Below are positions 12,334 through 23,937 of a DNA stretch of 64,000 bases, one piece after another (position 1 is the stretch's first letter; every line of letters starts with the position of its first letter). The position numbers were made by a program, and so were the translations under genes. Source of the DNA: Ananas comosus (lineage: Eukaryota > Streptophyta > Magnoliopsida > Poales > Bromeliaceae); NCBI RefSeq assembly GCF_001540865.1, contig NC_033630.1, positions 901,147 to 965,146 on the forward strand, read 5' to 3'. The notes under the pieces are model-generated. The model made no database searches and had not been told where the DNA came from. It worked only from the letters and a program-made list of their open reading frames with translations.

Positions 12334-12341
12334 CATGCGAG

Positions 12342-12598
12342 CTTCTTCGAGATTCCTGCAAGTGGGGCTGAAACCTACGCGCCCGGATCCCTATTTTGAT
12401 ACTCCCCAGCCGTCGTGTTCCACAGACCAATCCATGCTCGAACAATTACTGCGGCCTCCACCAAATAATAGCCCAGCCTGCAGTTTAACCAACCTAATAT
12501 ATACGCACTATTAATTCTACTCACAATAGAGCGTAGGCTATGCCAGTAAATAAAATCCAGTTCCGATGAAAAGGACACGATCAAATATATATATATTA

Positions 12599-12600
<2 letters not shown>
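12342..12600. other. host flank of the hAT-like element, no gene assigned
   Basis: Together with 11400-11541 this is a moderately GC-rich stretch split by the hAT insertion. No domain or splice structure was recognised. Confidence 0.4.
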
Positions 12601-12639
<39 letters not shown>

Positions 12640-12869
12640 ATTATGCTACTATACTATCAATAGTACTAAGCTCTTGATACTATTGAGTTTTCGGCCGTTG
12701 GATGAAAGGATATGCTGTTAGAATAATAGTGATCCCCTAGGGTTGAGTGGGTCGTTGGTTTTAATAGTATAATCTAACGGGTGGAAATGATCAAAGAGTA
12801 GATCTAACGGTAGAAAACTCAATAGTATCAAGGACTTGCTACTATCGATAGTATAGTAGCCGGACTCTA
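12640..12869. mobile_element. MITE, TGCTACTATACTATC family
   Basis: Inverted ends (TGCTACTATACTATCAATAG at left; CTATCGATAGTATAGTAGCC at right) flanked by TA repeats and a GA microsatellite. Contains GGCCGTTGGATGAAAGG, seen in several other short MITEs here. Confidence 0.75.
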
Positions 12870-14126
12870 TATATATATATATATATTAGAAAGACTTAAT
12901 TTTAGTTCCTGAGTTTGTCATTTGCTTTGTAATCCAGAATCTCTTCACTGTACATGCCGTGCCATCAGTATTATATATATATATATATATACTCGACAAT
13001 TAATAAATGATGAGTAACAGAGGTTTAGTTTTTAATTGTATTTTGTTGGTGTATTCTTTGCCAAGTTGACGATATTTTTAATGATAGAAATTTAACTAAA
13101 TAAATAATGAAAATTAGAAATCTGATGAAAAAAAATTAAGGTCCAACCAAAAAAAAAAGGTAGGATAAGGGGTTGGGAGTATTGAAGCAATTAACCCCTT
13201 CCTCCTCCCCGGTACGGATTGCCCGGTTCAACCGAAACGGACCACAAGTTTGTCTGGTTCGGGCCGAAACGGACCGGGCCACCTTTTGTTGGATTGTGAT
13301 CAAGTATGGCCCAGGCCCAAACCGGACAGAGCCCTGCTAGTCTACGGCCCCGCCCATTACGGTATACTCTTTTATTTTCTTATATATTTTAGTTTTAATT
13401 TTTAAAAACTTTTAATTAATTTTATACTATTAAATAAATCATTTTTAGATAACCTTTCTAAAAAACTATTTTGAATTTGAATAGTTTAAACTAGTTTTTA
13501 AGAATAAATAAAAACACCAAAAAAATATATTACAAAAAAGAAAAATTAAATAAACAAAAGCGCCGTCCCGGTACTTTTTGTAATTTGTAAGCTGAAAATG
13601 TATGGAAAACCCCTCTACTATAGGATAGTTTGAAAACCACCTCTTCAAATTTATTTTTTTTATTAACCTCCATTTAATTTTCTCGGTTTTTTTTTTTTAT
13701 TTGGTATATCAACTCGGTAGATACAAATTTAATTAGGAAATACAATAGCCCTTGTATTCAATTCTATCGGATACTCATTTGTATTGTATATGTAAAAAAA
13801 TAGTATTTTATTAATATAGTAGTGCTTATTTTATGAACAAGCAATGCTATATATATACATATACTCCAAATAGAGTATAAATCTTACGCTTATTATTTAA
13901 GGAACATTATTGTATTTAGTTGTTCTCAATTTTTTTTATAATACCAAAAACTCCAAAAAAAATTTAAACTCCACCATTTTAGATGTAAAATGTACATCCT
14001 CTATTTAGAATATACCGCGAGCATTTCTTTCATGGACAAATTTAGTGTATCAATTCGGTAGACATAAACGTAAGTTACAATCCCCCGTCTATTAGTTCTT
14101 TGACTTACTCTCTTCTATTCACTAAT
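12870..14126. other. no gene seen
   Basis: AT-rich DNA with a short GC-rich patch around 13190-13365 (GGGCC/GGCCC words) that resembles hAT-like debris. No coding exon recognised. Confidence 0.5.
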
Positions 14127-14144
14127 AACTATATTTTCTGACTA

Positions 14145-14266
14145 CCGATCGGCCCTAGAGCAAGTGGTAAAAGGTTTGGTAGTTGGTACCCGAGGTGGTT
14201 GGTCCCAAGTTCGAATTTTAATTAATTCATATTTCCAACTAAGTTTATTTCTTAATAAAATAAACG
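14145..14266 (+). mobile_element. SINE, 3'-truncated, with 18-bp target-site duplication
   Basis: AACTATATTTTCTGACTA at 14127-14144 is repeated with one mismatch at 14267-14284. Head CCGATCGGCCCTAGAGCAAG, B-box-like CCAAGTTCGAATTT, and the copy stops at AAATAAACG before the usual tail. Confidence 0.85.
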
Positions 14267-14284
14267 AACTATATTTTCTAACTA

Positions 14285-14768
14285 ATATTATACGTAGGGT
14301 CCGTTTGGTTCACGATTTGTAATATTCCGATTATCCTTCACTTTTCATAATTAAAAATATTCAAATAATTACCAAACAACGCAAGTTGGATAGTTATTCA
14401 AATAATTACCAAACAATTCAAGTTGGATAGATGTAAAAGATTATATGAAGTAGTGGGAATCATTGTAGATTTCTAAATAATAAAAATACTAGGTTACTAT
14501 GGGTTACAAGATATTCTTATTTTTCTGTCCGATGAAAATTATTAGTAATTCATTAATAAGAATATACTAGTATTTTACAACTTTTCGACTCAAACGGCGT
14601 GATAAATTAGTAACACACTTTTCATTTCAAATATAAAATATATAATTAATATTTTCAAAATATTTCAAACCTTGATCAAAGTATCCCTTACTACTTTATT
14701 ATTATTATTATTATTATTATCGGCTGTAAAATACGAGGTAATTTTCCGTGCAATTTGCCGCTAATTAA
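14285..14768. other. 3' flank of aspartic protease copy 1
   Basis: AT-rich. Part of it (AAATATAAAATATATAATTA, then a TTATTATTA run) recurs at about 29390-29475 next to copy 2, so the duplicated unit included 3' flank. A possible MITE end (GGGTCCGTTTGGTTC) lies near 14297. Confidence 0.5.
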
Positions 14769-17456
14769 TCAGGAACAACCTTTGGCTCCAATACCAATCC
14801 GTTGGTTAGAGATATCATACACCACAGTAACCTTCACCTGCTGCGTGTTTCCAATAATACTCAGTTGTTGGTCGTTACTATTTCCAGCAAACGCTAAACA
14901 GCTCTGCGCTGGCTCGCCGAACATTATGCCGTCGATGTCCAGATTGAGGCTCGCTCCGCCGTCGAACACCAGCTCCACCGCCGGCACCTTCACCACCTCG
15001 TGCCCGCTCAGATTGTAACACGTGTCCAGTTCATAGTCCGCGGGTGCCGTCGTGTAGTTCGCCATGTGCCGGCGGAACACCGCCCGCATCCCGGAGAACG
15101 CGGCCGGCGGCAGTCTGGTGATCACCGTCCCGGAGTCCATCAGCGTCCTGGCTGTCGAGAACACCTTCTGGTTTATATCCAGTTTCTTGCCTCCGACTTT
15201 GATCGCCACGAGTTTTACGTAGTACGTTGACGGATCGCTCGCTTCGCGTATCATCGGCGTGTATCGTATGCCGGCCGGCGGGCTGCCTGTACTGCCGACT
15301 AGCAGGTAGCCAGTCGAGCTCGCTATTGACGGTAGGCAGTAGGAAAAGATCTCTCTGTACTTTTGCGAGGCCTGCGAGATCAGCGAGGACTCGCCGCGGC
15401 CTAAGCCGATCAGACCGGCAACCCGACCAAACGACCCTCTGTTATGATCGCCGCAGCCGAACCTAAAGTTCGGCAGCAGGTCCCAGGGACTCAGAGTAAG
15501 CGTGTCGTGGCTGAAGTTCCCAGAGGACCTGGACTTATCGTCGTATTGGATTTCGTAGCGGCACGTCCGGCCGGCAGAGCAGCGGGCAGGGTCGAGTTGG
15601 GCGCACTCAGCTGAGCCGCAGTGGATGCTGCTATACGTGGATGATTTGGCCGGATCGAAAAGTGGGTCGTTTTGTGGGTAACAATGGTTGCAGGGCTTGC
15701 ACTGGAGCCAGGAGAGGTCGCTGCCGGTGTCGAATTCCACGGAGAAGTCCTGTTTAGGAGTTCCGATGCCCGCATTCATGATGTAGTTGCTGGTGCCAAC
15801 GATGTCGCCGGTGTGGGCAGGAACCGACACGGCCCGCAAGCCGCCTCTGCCGGCTATGTTGAATGCGGTAGAAAGACGACGATGTTGGAGCGAGTCGACT
15901 CGAGCTTGATCATTGTTAATGATTTGCTTGTGTGACGGTTTTTCCTCCTTCCAGAGTGGCGAGCACGGTCCGTACCGATGGACGACGGTCAGCCTCGACA
16001 GATTTGAATCTGATCAGGAATCCAAACAAACATGTTTTAAGTAGGAGAACTCCATAGAAGGGAGCTGATATTACCATGAACATATCAGCTCTTTGCAATT
16101 ATATCCTCATCCAGTGAAAAATAGTCCAAGTCCTATTATTACTGGAATTGAACTACGCTTTCGTGGAGTACTTTGTTGGTTTAAATGTGCTATCATTCTG
16201 TTCTTTAATGGGAGGTTAGGTTGAGTCGAGTAACGTTCAAAATGATGGGAGGTCAAGTTGGCCCGAGTCATATTCGAAATGATGCAAGACTGATTGGGCC
16301 GAGTGACATTCGAGACCTGCGGATGTTGTATCCGTATGTTTTAAGTGAATTGGTCATTTATTTTTAACAGCTCGAGCTTTTGGGATTAATAATTAGCACC
16401 AACGATCCGACAAGTGATATCAGAATTAGTGGCACGAATTCGATTTCCACATTTTATATTAACGGTGCAGGTGTTGGAAGATGATTGTTGGCTATTTATT
16501 ATAGGCTAAATATGTCCAACTTTTTGCCTCATGACAATAGGCCCAAAGACTAATAAGTTGAGTTGGATGCGCCTAATAAGTTGAGTGAGGTTGAAGTCCA
16601 CAAGAGACCTAATGGCAAAAGGCCCAACAATAGGCCTAATGTCTAGATGGATTGAGTTAAATCGAAACCCGTGAGCGCTGCGGTTGAACTCTTAAGTCTC
16701 TTAAGTGCGATGGGTGCGCTCTTCCTATCAACATGTGTTTTTGAAATAGTTGGTTAACGCTAACAATCTGACAAATGGTACCAGAGTTAGAAATCACAAG
16801 TTCGATTTCCGCATGTTACGAATATGTGCAAGTGTTTGGGGGAGGGAATTGTTGGCTTAAATGAGCCAGTATTCTGTTCTATAGCGGGAGATCAGATTGG
16901 ACCGAGTCACATTTGAAATGGCGGAAGACCAGGTTGAGCAGAACCTTATTCGAAGTGGCGCGAAACTGAATGGGCCGAGAAGATTTAGAAAGAAGGCTCA
17001 GCTGATATTAGTGTGTATAAGAAAAAAAAACGTTTAACTTTCTATTTATTAGTACAAATTATTTTGTTTTTTTTTGTTTGATTTTTTTTTTTTGTGGTCG
17101 TATTAGTTTATGTTGACGAGACGAATTTATTGTAAAATTTTGGTTGAACACTTTTGTTGTATACTAACTACTGATTTTACTGGTAGTTACTTGTGGATAA
17201 TAGATTTTCAACAAAAGATACTTAATTTTAGTCTCCGAATTTATTCTCAGAAAAACGCAAACTGAAAGCTAAAATCGAAGGACAGAGTGGCATTCTTACC
17301 TTTTGACGAGGAACAAACGGTGCTGGGCTGCAATGGGCGCATGCTAACCACAAATTCAACATCTAATTTTATACCCAACACACATAAAGAGAAAGAAAGA
17401 GTGGAGAACAAAAGAAGAACACAACAATTGCACAGAGTGCCCAAGAACAGAGCCAT
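14769..17456 (-). CDS. aspartic protease copy 1 (A1B, nepenthesin/CDR1 type), intact
   Basis: Secreted pepsin-fold protease. Exon 1 is 17456-17300 (157 bp): ATG, signal peptide (MALFLGTLCNCCVLLLFSTL), then the PLQPSTVCSSSK motif, and donor G|GTAAG. Exon 2 is 16009-14769 (1241 bp), starting after acceptor GATCAG. The joined frame gives SSSKDSNLSRLTVVHRYGPC and 465 residues in total. Catalytic motifs are FDTGSDLSW and MDSGTVITRL. The Cys-rich insert QCKPCNHCYP marks the plant A1B group. A prodomain of about 100 residues precedes SVPAHTG. The 1.3-kb intron carries LTR-like fragments. This is the first of three tandem copies. Its exon lengths equal those of copy 3, and its catalytic exon is closest by eye to copy 2. 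No stop or frameshift was found. Confidence 0.92.
16165..16985. mobile_element. LTR-retrotransposon-like fragments in the intron
   Basis: Two diverged direct copies (about 16175-16310 and 16855-16985) share TTGGCTTAAATG, ATTCTGTTCT, GGGAGGTCA and TGGGCCGAG words at a spacing of about 680 bases. Next to them are CAAGTGATATCAGAATTAG and CAAATGGTACCAGAGTTAG, which resemble the initiator-tRNA primer-binding site TGGTATCAGAGC. No coding remnant. Confidence 0.55.
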
Positions 17457-17534
17457 GTCACAAAAAAAGGGAACTTTCGTGAATAACACACTTGAGGCGC
17501 TTGTGCTGGCGAGGAGGCGCCAAGGGCCGCATGC

Positions 17535-17542
17535 TTTATATA
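17535..17542 (-). promoter_or_regulatory. TATA box of aspartic protease copy 1
   Basis: TATATAAA on the minus strand, 79 bases upstream of the ATG. The context (GTATATAAAGCATGC) is conserved upstream of copy 2 and, in part, copy 3. Confidence 0.8.
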
Positions 17543-17864
17543 CCGACGCCAATGTTTTTGTAGGAATATTTCTCACGTTTCTGATGCGACATCTAACAGT
17601 TTTATATGAAATGAATAAAGCTTCGAATAAAGAATCATGAATGAAAAAGAAGAATAAGAACTCTAGTGTTAATACTTGTGCTTCGGGACCAGAAATTTAA
17701 ACTAAGAGAGTTATTAGTATTTGTGTACTGTATTATTATATTTGATATCAAAATTAATTTATTAGTCAAAAATATAAGATGAGTCTTAAATTGTTTAGTA
17801 ATTTTACAGAAAGTGTAATGAGATGAGACGCTCTGGCAACAAACTTTGAATAATATATATATAT

Positions 17865-17897
<33 letters not shown>

Positions 17898-17904
17898 AAA
17901 AGAG

Positions 17905-18166
17905 AGCAAGGCTACTATGCTATTAGAAGTACAGTAACATTTATACTTCTAAATTTTTAATTATTCATCAATTTTGATAGATGATTAGAATTAAAGAGAT
18001 AAAACAAATTGGAGAGAAATTAGATTTTTCAAATTTTTTTCTCTTTGAATATCTCTCCAATTTCTCTCCTCTCTCTTACTCTAACCATTCATCAAAATTG
18101 ATAGATGCTTAGAAACTTAGGAGTATAAGGACTTATGTGCTTCTAATAGCATAGTAGTCCTGCTAC
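17905..18166. mobile_element. MITE, GGCTACTATGCTATTAG family
   Basis: Inverted ends (GCAAGGCTACTATGCTATTA at left; TAATAGCATAGTAGTCCTGC at right) with (TA)n and GA repeats outside. Internal arms pair (AACCATTCATCAAAATTG and its complement). Confidence 0.8.
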
Positions 18167-18191
18167 ATATATATATATATATATATATATA

Positions 18192-18735
18192 GAGTTGAGT
18201 TAGAATACTATCAGTAGTAAACGAGCCGTTTTACTACCGATTTGTTTTCGACTGATAGGCTTCCAAATTGACGATTCGGCTCCGTTAAATATAATCTAAA
18301 CCATTTAAACTATCTAGAAATCAAATTTCACGCACTTTCGATATTGTCTTTTATCCATCAAGTGAACAGAAAACATGAATGGCTGAAAATGAATACACTT
18401 AAAAAATGATGATAGGAGTCTTGTAATCAAGATCAAGAGTATAGATCTTGTTGTTTAAATAGTGTAAAGAATTTTCTAACAAAAATTCAATTGATTTGGA
18501 TATCTTTACGCGTTAAACGAGAAAAGCCCCTTAGTCGACATTAAAATTGAAATTTTAAAACCATTTGATCATTAGGCAAATGATGTCGAAAAGATTTGAA
18601 ATTTGATTTCTAAATACTTCAAAGAGTATAGATTCATGTCAACGAAAGCGATCGTCAATTTGGAAGTTCTATCATCGAAAACAAATCGGTAGTAAAACGA
18701 ACTCGTTTACTACCGATAGTATTCTAGCTCAACTC
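18192..18735. mobile_element. MITE, GAGTTGAGCTAGAATAC family
   Basis: Starts GAGTTGAGTTAGAATACTAT and ends ATAGTATTCTAGCTCAACTC, in (TA)n. Body closely matches 7625-8162 and 38519-39062. Confidence 0.85.
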
Positions 18736-18903
18736 TTATATAATATATATTATATATAGAGAGATTGAGAGAGAGATGGACGAGAGAGAGCAGGGAGAGA
18801 GAGAGCAGACTAGTTATACTATGTTAGCACGGAAGTCTCCTGCTATCCGTAGCGCAGAGCTGGTGTGGTATATATATACTGTATGGTATACTATATATAT
18901 TAT

Positions 18904-19122
18904 GAGTTGAGCATATAATACTCTCAAAGCACCAAGAGGTGTGCTTGTTGAGTTCTTAGCCATTGGATTGAGAGACGTAAGGTTGGGATAATGGTGGTAG
19001 GTGGTGATAGGTGGAATAGTGTTTAATCCAAGGGCAATTAGTAATAAAGGAGTAGATCCAAGGACTAGAAACCTAGAAGCACCAAGTAGTTGGTGCTTCT
19101 AGAAGTATTCTACCTCAATTCT
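18904..19122. mobile_element. short MITE in (TA)n
   Basis: Left end GAGTTGAGCATATAATACTC, right end GAAGTATTCTACCTCAATTC. Contains GCCATTGGATTGAGAGACG, related to the GGCCGTTGGATGAAAGG core of 12640-12869. Confidence 0.7.
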
Positions 19123-19149
19123 ATACATATATATTTATATATGTATATA

Positions 19150-19409
19150 GAGCAGAGCTACTATACTATTAGGAGCACAGTAGCCCTTATACTCCTAACT
19201 CTCTAACCACCCATCAAGTTTGATCGGTGGTTAGAATAAGAAAGGAAAGAGATATTGGGGAGAAATTGGGTGTCTCAATTTTTTTTTTCCTTGAATTTCA
19301 CTCCAATATCTCTTTCCTCTCTCATTCTAACCATCCATCAAACTTGATGGGTGGCTAGAGAGTTAGGAGTATAAGGGCTGCTGTGCTCCTAATAGCACAG
19401 TAGCCCTGC

Positions 19410-19411
<2 letters not shown>
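19150..19411. mobile_element. MITE, AGAGCAGAGCTACTATAC family
   Basis: Inverted ends (GCAGAGCTACTATACTATTA at left; TAATAGCACAGTAGCCCTGC at right) in (TA)n. The two halves form a near-complete hairpin around 19270-19300. Related to 17905-18166. Confidence 0.8.
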
Positions 19412-19437
<26 letters not shown>

Positions 19438-19441
<4 letters not shown>

Positions 19442-19973
19442 GACTACTATGCTATCTATAGTAGCGGAGCTCCAGTACTATAGTCTTATTTTCGATCTTA
19501 GGGTGTTCAAATTAACGATCCACACCGTTAAATATGATCTAGGGTATATGAAAATTTTAGAATAAAATTTTAGTTTTTTCGACATCGTTTACTTAATAAA
19601 TAAATTATGTCAAAATGGACGGTGAAAATTGAAAATTCTTTAAAATTTGAGTATAGGACTTTTAAATTCAAGATCAAGAATGTTAACCTTAATTTAGATA
19701 GTTTAAAGTATTTTCTATCAAAATTTGAAGAAATTTAGATTCTTCTACACTGTTAAACTCCAAACTCACCATAGTAGCCATTGAAAATTGACAATTTTGA
19801 AATGGTTTGATCATAAAGTAAACTATGTCGAAAAAATATAAAATTTTATTTCTAAAAACTTTAAATACCCTAGATCAGTTTTAACGGTGTGGATCGTTGA
19901 TTTGAACACCCTAAGATCGAAAACGAGACTATAGTATCGGAGCCCCGGTATTATAGATAGTACAGAAGACTAG

Positions 19974-19976
<3 letters not shown>
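19438..19976. mobile_element. MITE in (TA)n
   Basis: Ends ATTAGACTACTATGCTATCT and, reversed, AGAGCTAGTCTTCTGTACTA. Subterminal pairs such as CTTAGGGTGTTCAAAT at left and ATTTGAACACCCTAAG at right show a long hairpin. Confidence 0.75.
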
Positions 19977-20011
<35 letters not shown>

Positions 20012-20015
<4 letters not shown>

Positions 20016-20238
20016 CGGCTGAGATATTATCGATAGCACCAAGAATTTGATGCTATCAAGTTTTCCACCGTTAGATTTAACCATTTAATTATTTTTACCC
20101 GTTAGATTATACTATTCAACCAACCACTCACTTAATCCTAGAGGGCCCACATCATTCTAACCACACATTTTTCAATCCAAGGGCTGAAAAACAAATAGCA
20201 CCAATAGCTTGGTGCTATTAATAATATTCTGGCCTAGT
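20012..20238. mobile_element. short MITE in (TA)n
   Basis: Left TAGTCCGGCTGAGATATTAT, right AATAATATTCTGGCCTAGTT. Core holds CCGTTAGATTTAACC, like the other short elements. Confidence 0.65.
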
Positions 20239-20274
<36 letters not shown>

Positions 20275-20277
<3 letters not shown>

Positions 20278-20337
20278 TTGAGCTAGAATACTCTCGAAAG
20301 CACCAAGGGGTTGGTACTTTTGAGAGTATTTTAGCTC

Positions 20338-20341
<4 letters not shown>
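20275..20341. mobile_element. 67-bp mini-MITE, almost only inverted repeats
   Basis: GAGTTGAGCTAGAATACTCT at left pairs with GAGAGTATTTTAGCTCAAT at right across a spacer of about 20 bases. This looks like an internally deleted copy in (TA)n. Confidence 0.75.
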
Positions 20342-20375
<34 letters not shown>

Positions 20376-20380
20376 TTAAA

Positions 20381-20950
20381 GAGTTGAGCTAGAATACTAT
20401 CGGTAGCAAACGGACTCCGTTGTCACCTATTTGTTTTCGATGATAGAGCCTCCAAATCGACGATCGGCACCATTGAACATGATTTATACCACTTGAAGTG
20501 TTTAGAAATCAAATTTCATACATTTTCGATATTGTTCTCTTATCTATCGAGTGGACACAAAAATAAACGGCTGAAAATAAATATTCTTTTAAAAATGATG
20601 ATAGAAGTCTTGTAGTCAAGATCAAAAGTATAGATATTGTTTTAAATAGTTTAAAGAATATCTTGTTTTAAATAGTTTAAAGAATTTTCTAACAAAAGTT
20701 CAATTGATTTGTATATCTTTACGCTGTTAAACGAGAAAATGCCTCATATCAGCCATTAAAATTATAAACTTTGAAACCCTTTGATCATTAGGCAAATGAT
20801 GTCGAAAAAATTTGAAATTTGATTTCTAAACACTTCAAGTGGTATAGATCATGTTCAACGGTGTCGATCGTCGATTTGGAGGCTCTATCATCGAAAACAA
20901 ATGGGTGGCAACGAAGCCCGTTTGCTATCGATAGTATTCTAGCTCAACTC
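20381..20950. mobile_element. MITE, GAGTTGAGCTAGAATAC family
   Basis: Complete inverted ends in (TA)n on the left. A 25-30 bp internal duplication (TTGTTTTAAATAGTTTAAAG) near 20637-20685 lengthens it relative to its relatives. Confidence 0.85.
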
Positions 20951-21088
20951 TATACTTAAAAAAGGCTGGTTCGTTGTAATTGACTAGAGTTCCTATCTCC
21001 TGATCAAAAAAGTTTTTTACGCCATAGTTATAACATAGAATTTATAATAACCAATTTACTATCTTCACATTATATAAAAATATAAAAA

Positions 21089-21305
21089 AGGCTACTATGC
21101 TAACTATAGCACAAAGTAATTAGTGCTATGACGTTTTTCGCCATTAGATCTATCCTTTTGACCATTTTCACTCGTTAAATCATATTATCAACCAACCGCC
21201 CACTCAATTCTAAAAAATTACTATCATCCTAACCCCACATCTCTTCATCCAAAAGCCGATAATAGCACTAATGACTTGGAGCTATATAGTAGTTTAGTTC
21301 TAATT
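21089..21305. mobile_element. short MITE, degenerate
   Basis: Left GGCTACTATGCTAACTATAG, right GAGCTATATAGTAGTTTAG. Core with GCCATTAGATC resembles other short elements here. Ends are eroded. Confidence 0.55.
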
Positions 21306-21485
21306 ACAGTATTGCTCCCAATGAAAATTTTCTCTATTTCATTTTTATTTATAATTACAATTTCTTTTATATAGTGTCTTCTATTGAAAGACCAGGCTAT
21401 CCAGAAAATGAAGACTTTATAGAAAAAAAATATTTAATTATACAAACTAATTCCTATAACATTAATTTTTAGTAAATTGAATTAA

Positions 21486-21789
21486 AGAATTGGGCTGGAA
21501 TATTATTAATAACAAAAAACTCTTTTTGCTATCAAGTTTTTTAATCATTGGATGAGAAATTGTAAATTTAGAATGACATTAGTCTCTTAGGATTAAGTGG
21601 TCCCTCTAAGGTTGAGTGGTTTTCACTGGATTATAATATTTAATTCAATAGTTAGAGGTTGAGTGGTTTTTACTGGATTATAATATTTAATTCAATAGTT
21701 AGAAATGATGAAAAGAATTGATCCAAAGGCTAAAAATTTGATAGCAAAAAAAATCTTTTGCTATCATCAGTATTCTAGCCCGACTCTTG
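21486..21789. mobile_element. short MITE with internal duplication
   Basis: Left AAGAATTGGGCTGGAATATT, right CAGTATTCTAGCCCGACTCTT. A GGTTGAGTGGTTTTTACTGG segment of about 50 bases is present twice (21617 and 21656). Confidence 0.6.
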
Positions 21790-22219
21790 AATTAAATATG
21801 GAAGTATAAATGTTAATTTGTAAAATATTGTTTATTGAAGGTACAAAATTAATTAAAGATAATTTCTATGTATTACAATTGTTGCAAATATTTTTTTTTT
21901 GTCAATTGTTTATATATTCCTAAAAAATTTTCAACTTTCTTATTTATCTTTTTTAGAAGGCTAATATTAAAAATACCTTTTTTACGTTCCAACCTATTTC
22001 AAATATATTTCTAGAATTAAAATATGTTAACTGTAGAAATATTTTAAAATAATAAAAAAATATATGAGAGATATATTGAAAAAATAATAATAATATATTT
22101 TTGAAATTTTGAAAGATACATAGATTTTTTTTTTTTTTTTCCCTTCTTTCCTCTCGGCCACACAAGCCGACACAGCTATTTTTATTTTATTAAAATATTA
22201 TCCGAGGAAAAAGTCATGT

Positions 22220-22790
22220 CATGAAACAAGGAACTAAGTGCGTGCTTTGTAGAGAAAGCGATTCTTCTTGTCTGCCACTATTGACCGTGCAAGTCGTCTA
22301 CCTTTGGCAATTAATATTTCCGGGTCATTCCAGGAGGATATCCAATTAGGAGATTTAGGTGAGGAAGTGCGTCAAGTTTGGAATAGATGGGTGAGAAGAA
22401 CGAGAACACAATCGATCGTAACTGGTCTTATAGGAATTATAGTCTGCTGGTCGGTCTCTTGGGACTCTAGGAATAGAGCGATCTTCGGAACGACACAAAG
22501 CGACCCAAAGCGACCCATCAGTCGGTATTTATAAGATTAAGCAGTCGACAGACCTGTGGAGGAAACTTAGTCCAGTAGAGTGACCGTACTTTTTTTTTTT
22601 TCCGCCTTCCGTCGAGGCCTTATTGCCTCATCCATATAGCTTAATTTACTTACTGAATGAATGAAGCGGGTAGCACGCTATCTTTTTCTCAAAAATAAAA
22701 AAAAAATTCCGAGTCATTAAAGAAGGTTTGGTACTTTCTAGAAGAGCAGCTGAGGCGGTTGTAAAAGCAACGTGCATAAGAATATATATA
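22220..22790. repeat. duplicated upstream block of the protease array, copy 1
   Basis: Contains CCACTATTGACCGTGCAAGT, CTTTGGCAATTAATATTTCC and, after a LINE insertion, CAGCTGAGGCGGTTGTAAAA. The same block is at about 33655-33800 and 38185-38350, each upstream of an aspartic protease copy. Here it lies about 5 kb from its gene, pushed away by MITE insertions. Confidence 0.7.
22330..22704 (+). mobile_element. 5'-truncated LINE
   Basis: Encodes the ORF2 tail VCWSVSWDSRNRAIFG, then AAGATTAAGCAGTCGACAGA and the family tail TGAATGAAGCGGGTAGCACG. Probable target-site duplication ATTTCCGGGTCATT against AATTCCGAGTCATT. It sits inside the duplicated upstream block. Confidence 0.8.
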
Positions 22791-22805
22791 CATATATATA
22801 TTTAT

Positions 22806-23346
22806 AGAGTAGGGCTACTATACTCTTATGAGTATTGGGCCCTTCGTTCTCATAAGTTATTTTCGATGATAGATCGCTTCCGAATCGATGATCCGCTCCG
22901 TTAAATATGATCTAGAGTATTTGAAACTTCTAGAAAATAAATTTCGCAATTTTTCGAAATCATTAGAAAGTCCATCAAGCGGGTATAAAATGAACGGTTA
23001 AAATCGAACGACATACTAAAAATGGATGATCGGATCCTTCAATTTAAGATCAGAGTTATTGATTTTTATTTAGGCAGTGAATAGAATTTTCTATCAAAAA
23101 TTTAACCTATTCCAATTCTTTTTCACCGTTAAACTAGCAAATATCTCATACTGGCTGTTAAAAATTATAAAATTATATCGATTGTAAGATAAATGATATC
23201 GAAAAATTATAAAATTTGATTTCTAGAAGTTTTAAATACTCTAGATAATATTTAACGGTATGGATTGTTGTGTCGGAAGCTCTATCATCGAAAACAACTT
23301 ATGACTACGAAGGCGACCGTACTCGTAAGAGTATTGTAGCCGGACT
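22806..23346. mobile_element. MITE, AGTAGGGCTACTATAC family
   Basis: Ends GAGTAGGGCTACTATACTCT and, reversed, TAGTCCGGCTACAATACTCT, in (TA)n. Body closely matches 27157-27696. Confidence 0.8.
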
Positions 23347-23365
23347 ATATATATATATATATTTA

Positions 23366-23911
23366 TAGGCTAGGGCTATTATCCTATTAATAGGATAGTA
23401 GCATTTGTCCTATCAAATTATTCTTGATGATAGAGATTCCGAATTGATGATCGGAACCGTTGAAATTGATCTAGAGTATTTGAAATATCTAGAAACTAAA
23501 TTTCATAAATTTTAAAAATTATTTACGTGGTGATCAAAGTGTCGTAAAATCGACAATTTTTGACGGCCTATATGAGCCGTTTGCTTGTTTAACGATGCAG
23601 AGCAATCCAAATTGCTTGAATTTTTGATAGAAAATTTTTTATACTATTTAGATAATGTTTGATAACTCTGATTATAAATTAAGAAAGTCTAATCTCTATT
23701 TTAAGAAGGTTATTCATTTATAACCGTTCATTTTTTAACTCCTAAGATGAACTTGATAATGATTTTTAAATATTATAAAATTTGGTGTCTAAACATTTCT
23801 AATTGTGTAGATCAATTTCAACGATGCCGATTATCAATTTGAAATTCCGATCATTCAAAACGACTTGATAGGATAATAGCTCCAATCCTATTAATAGGAT
23901 AGTAGCTGGAC
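23366..23911. mobile_element. MITE in (TA)n
   Basis: Ends TAGGCTAGGGCTATTATCCT and, reversed, TAGTCCAGCTACTATCCTAT. Same general design as its neighbours, with different terminal words. Confidence 0.75.
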
Positions 23912-23937
23912 TATATATATATATATATATATATATA

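Noticed and set aside
11407..12340. Several long overlapping frames on both strands
   Set aside because: They come from GGCCCGG-rich repeat arms of the hAT-like element, which are open in several frames at once. No domain.
16775..16810. Primer-binding-site-like word as evidence of an intact retrotransposon
   Set aside because: Only short LTR-like fragments surround it. No gag-pol coding sequence is in the intron.
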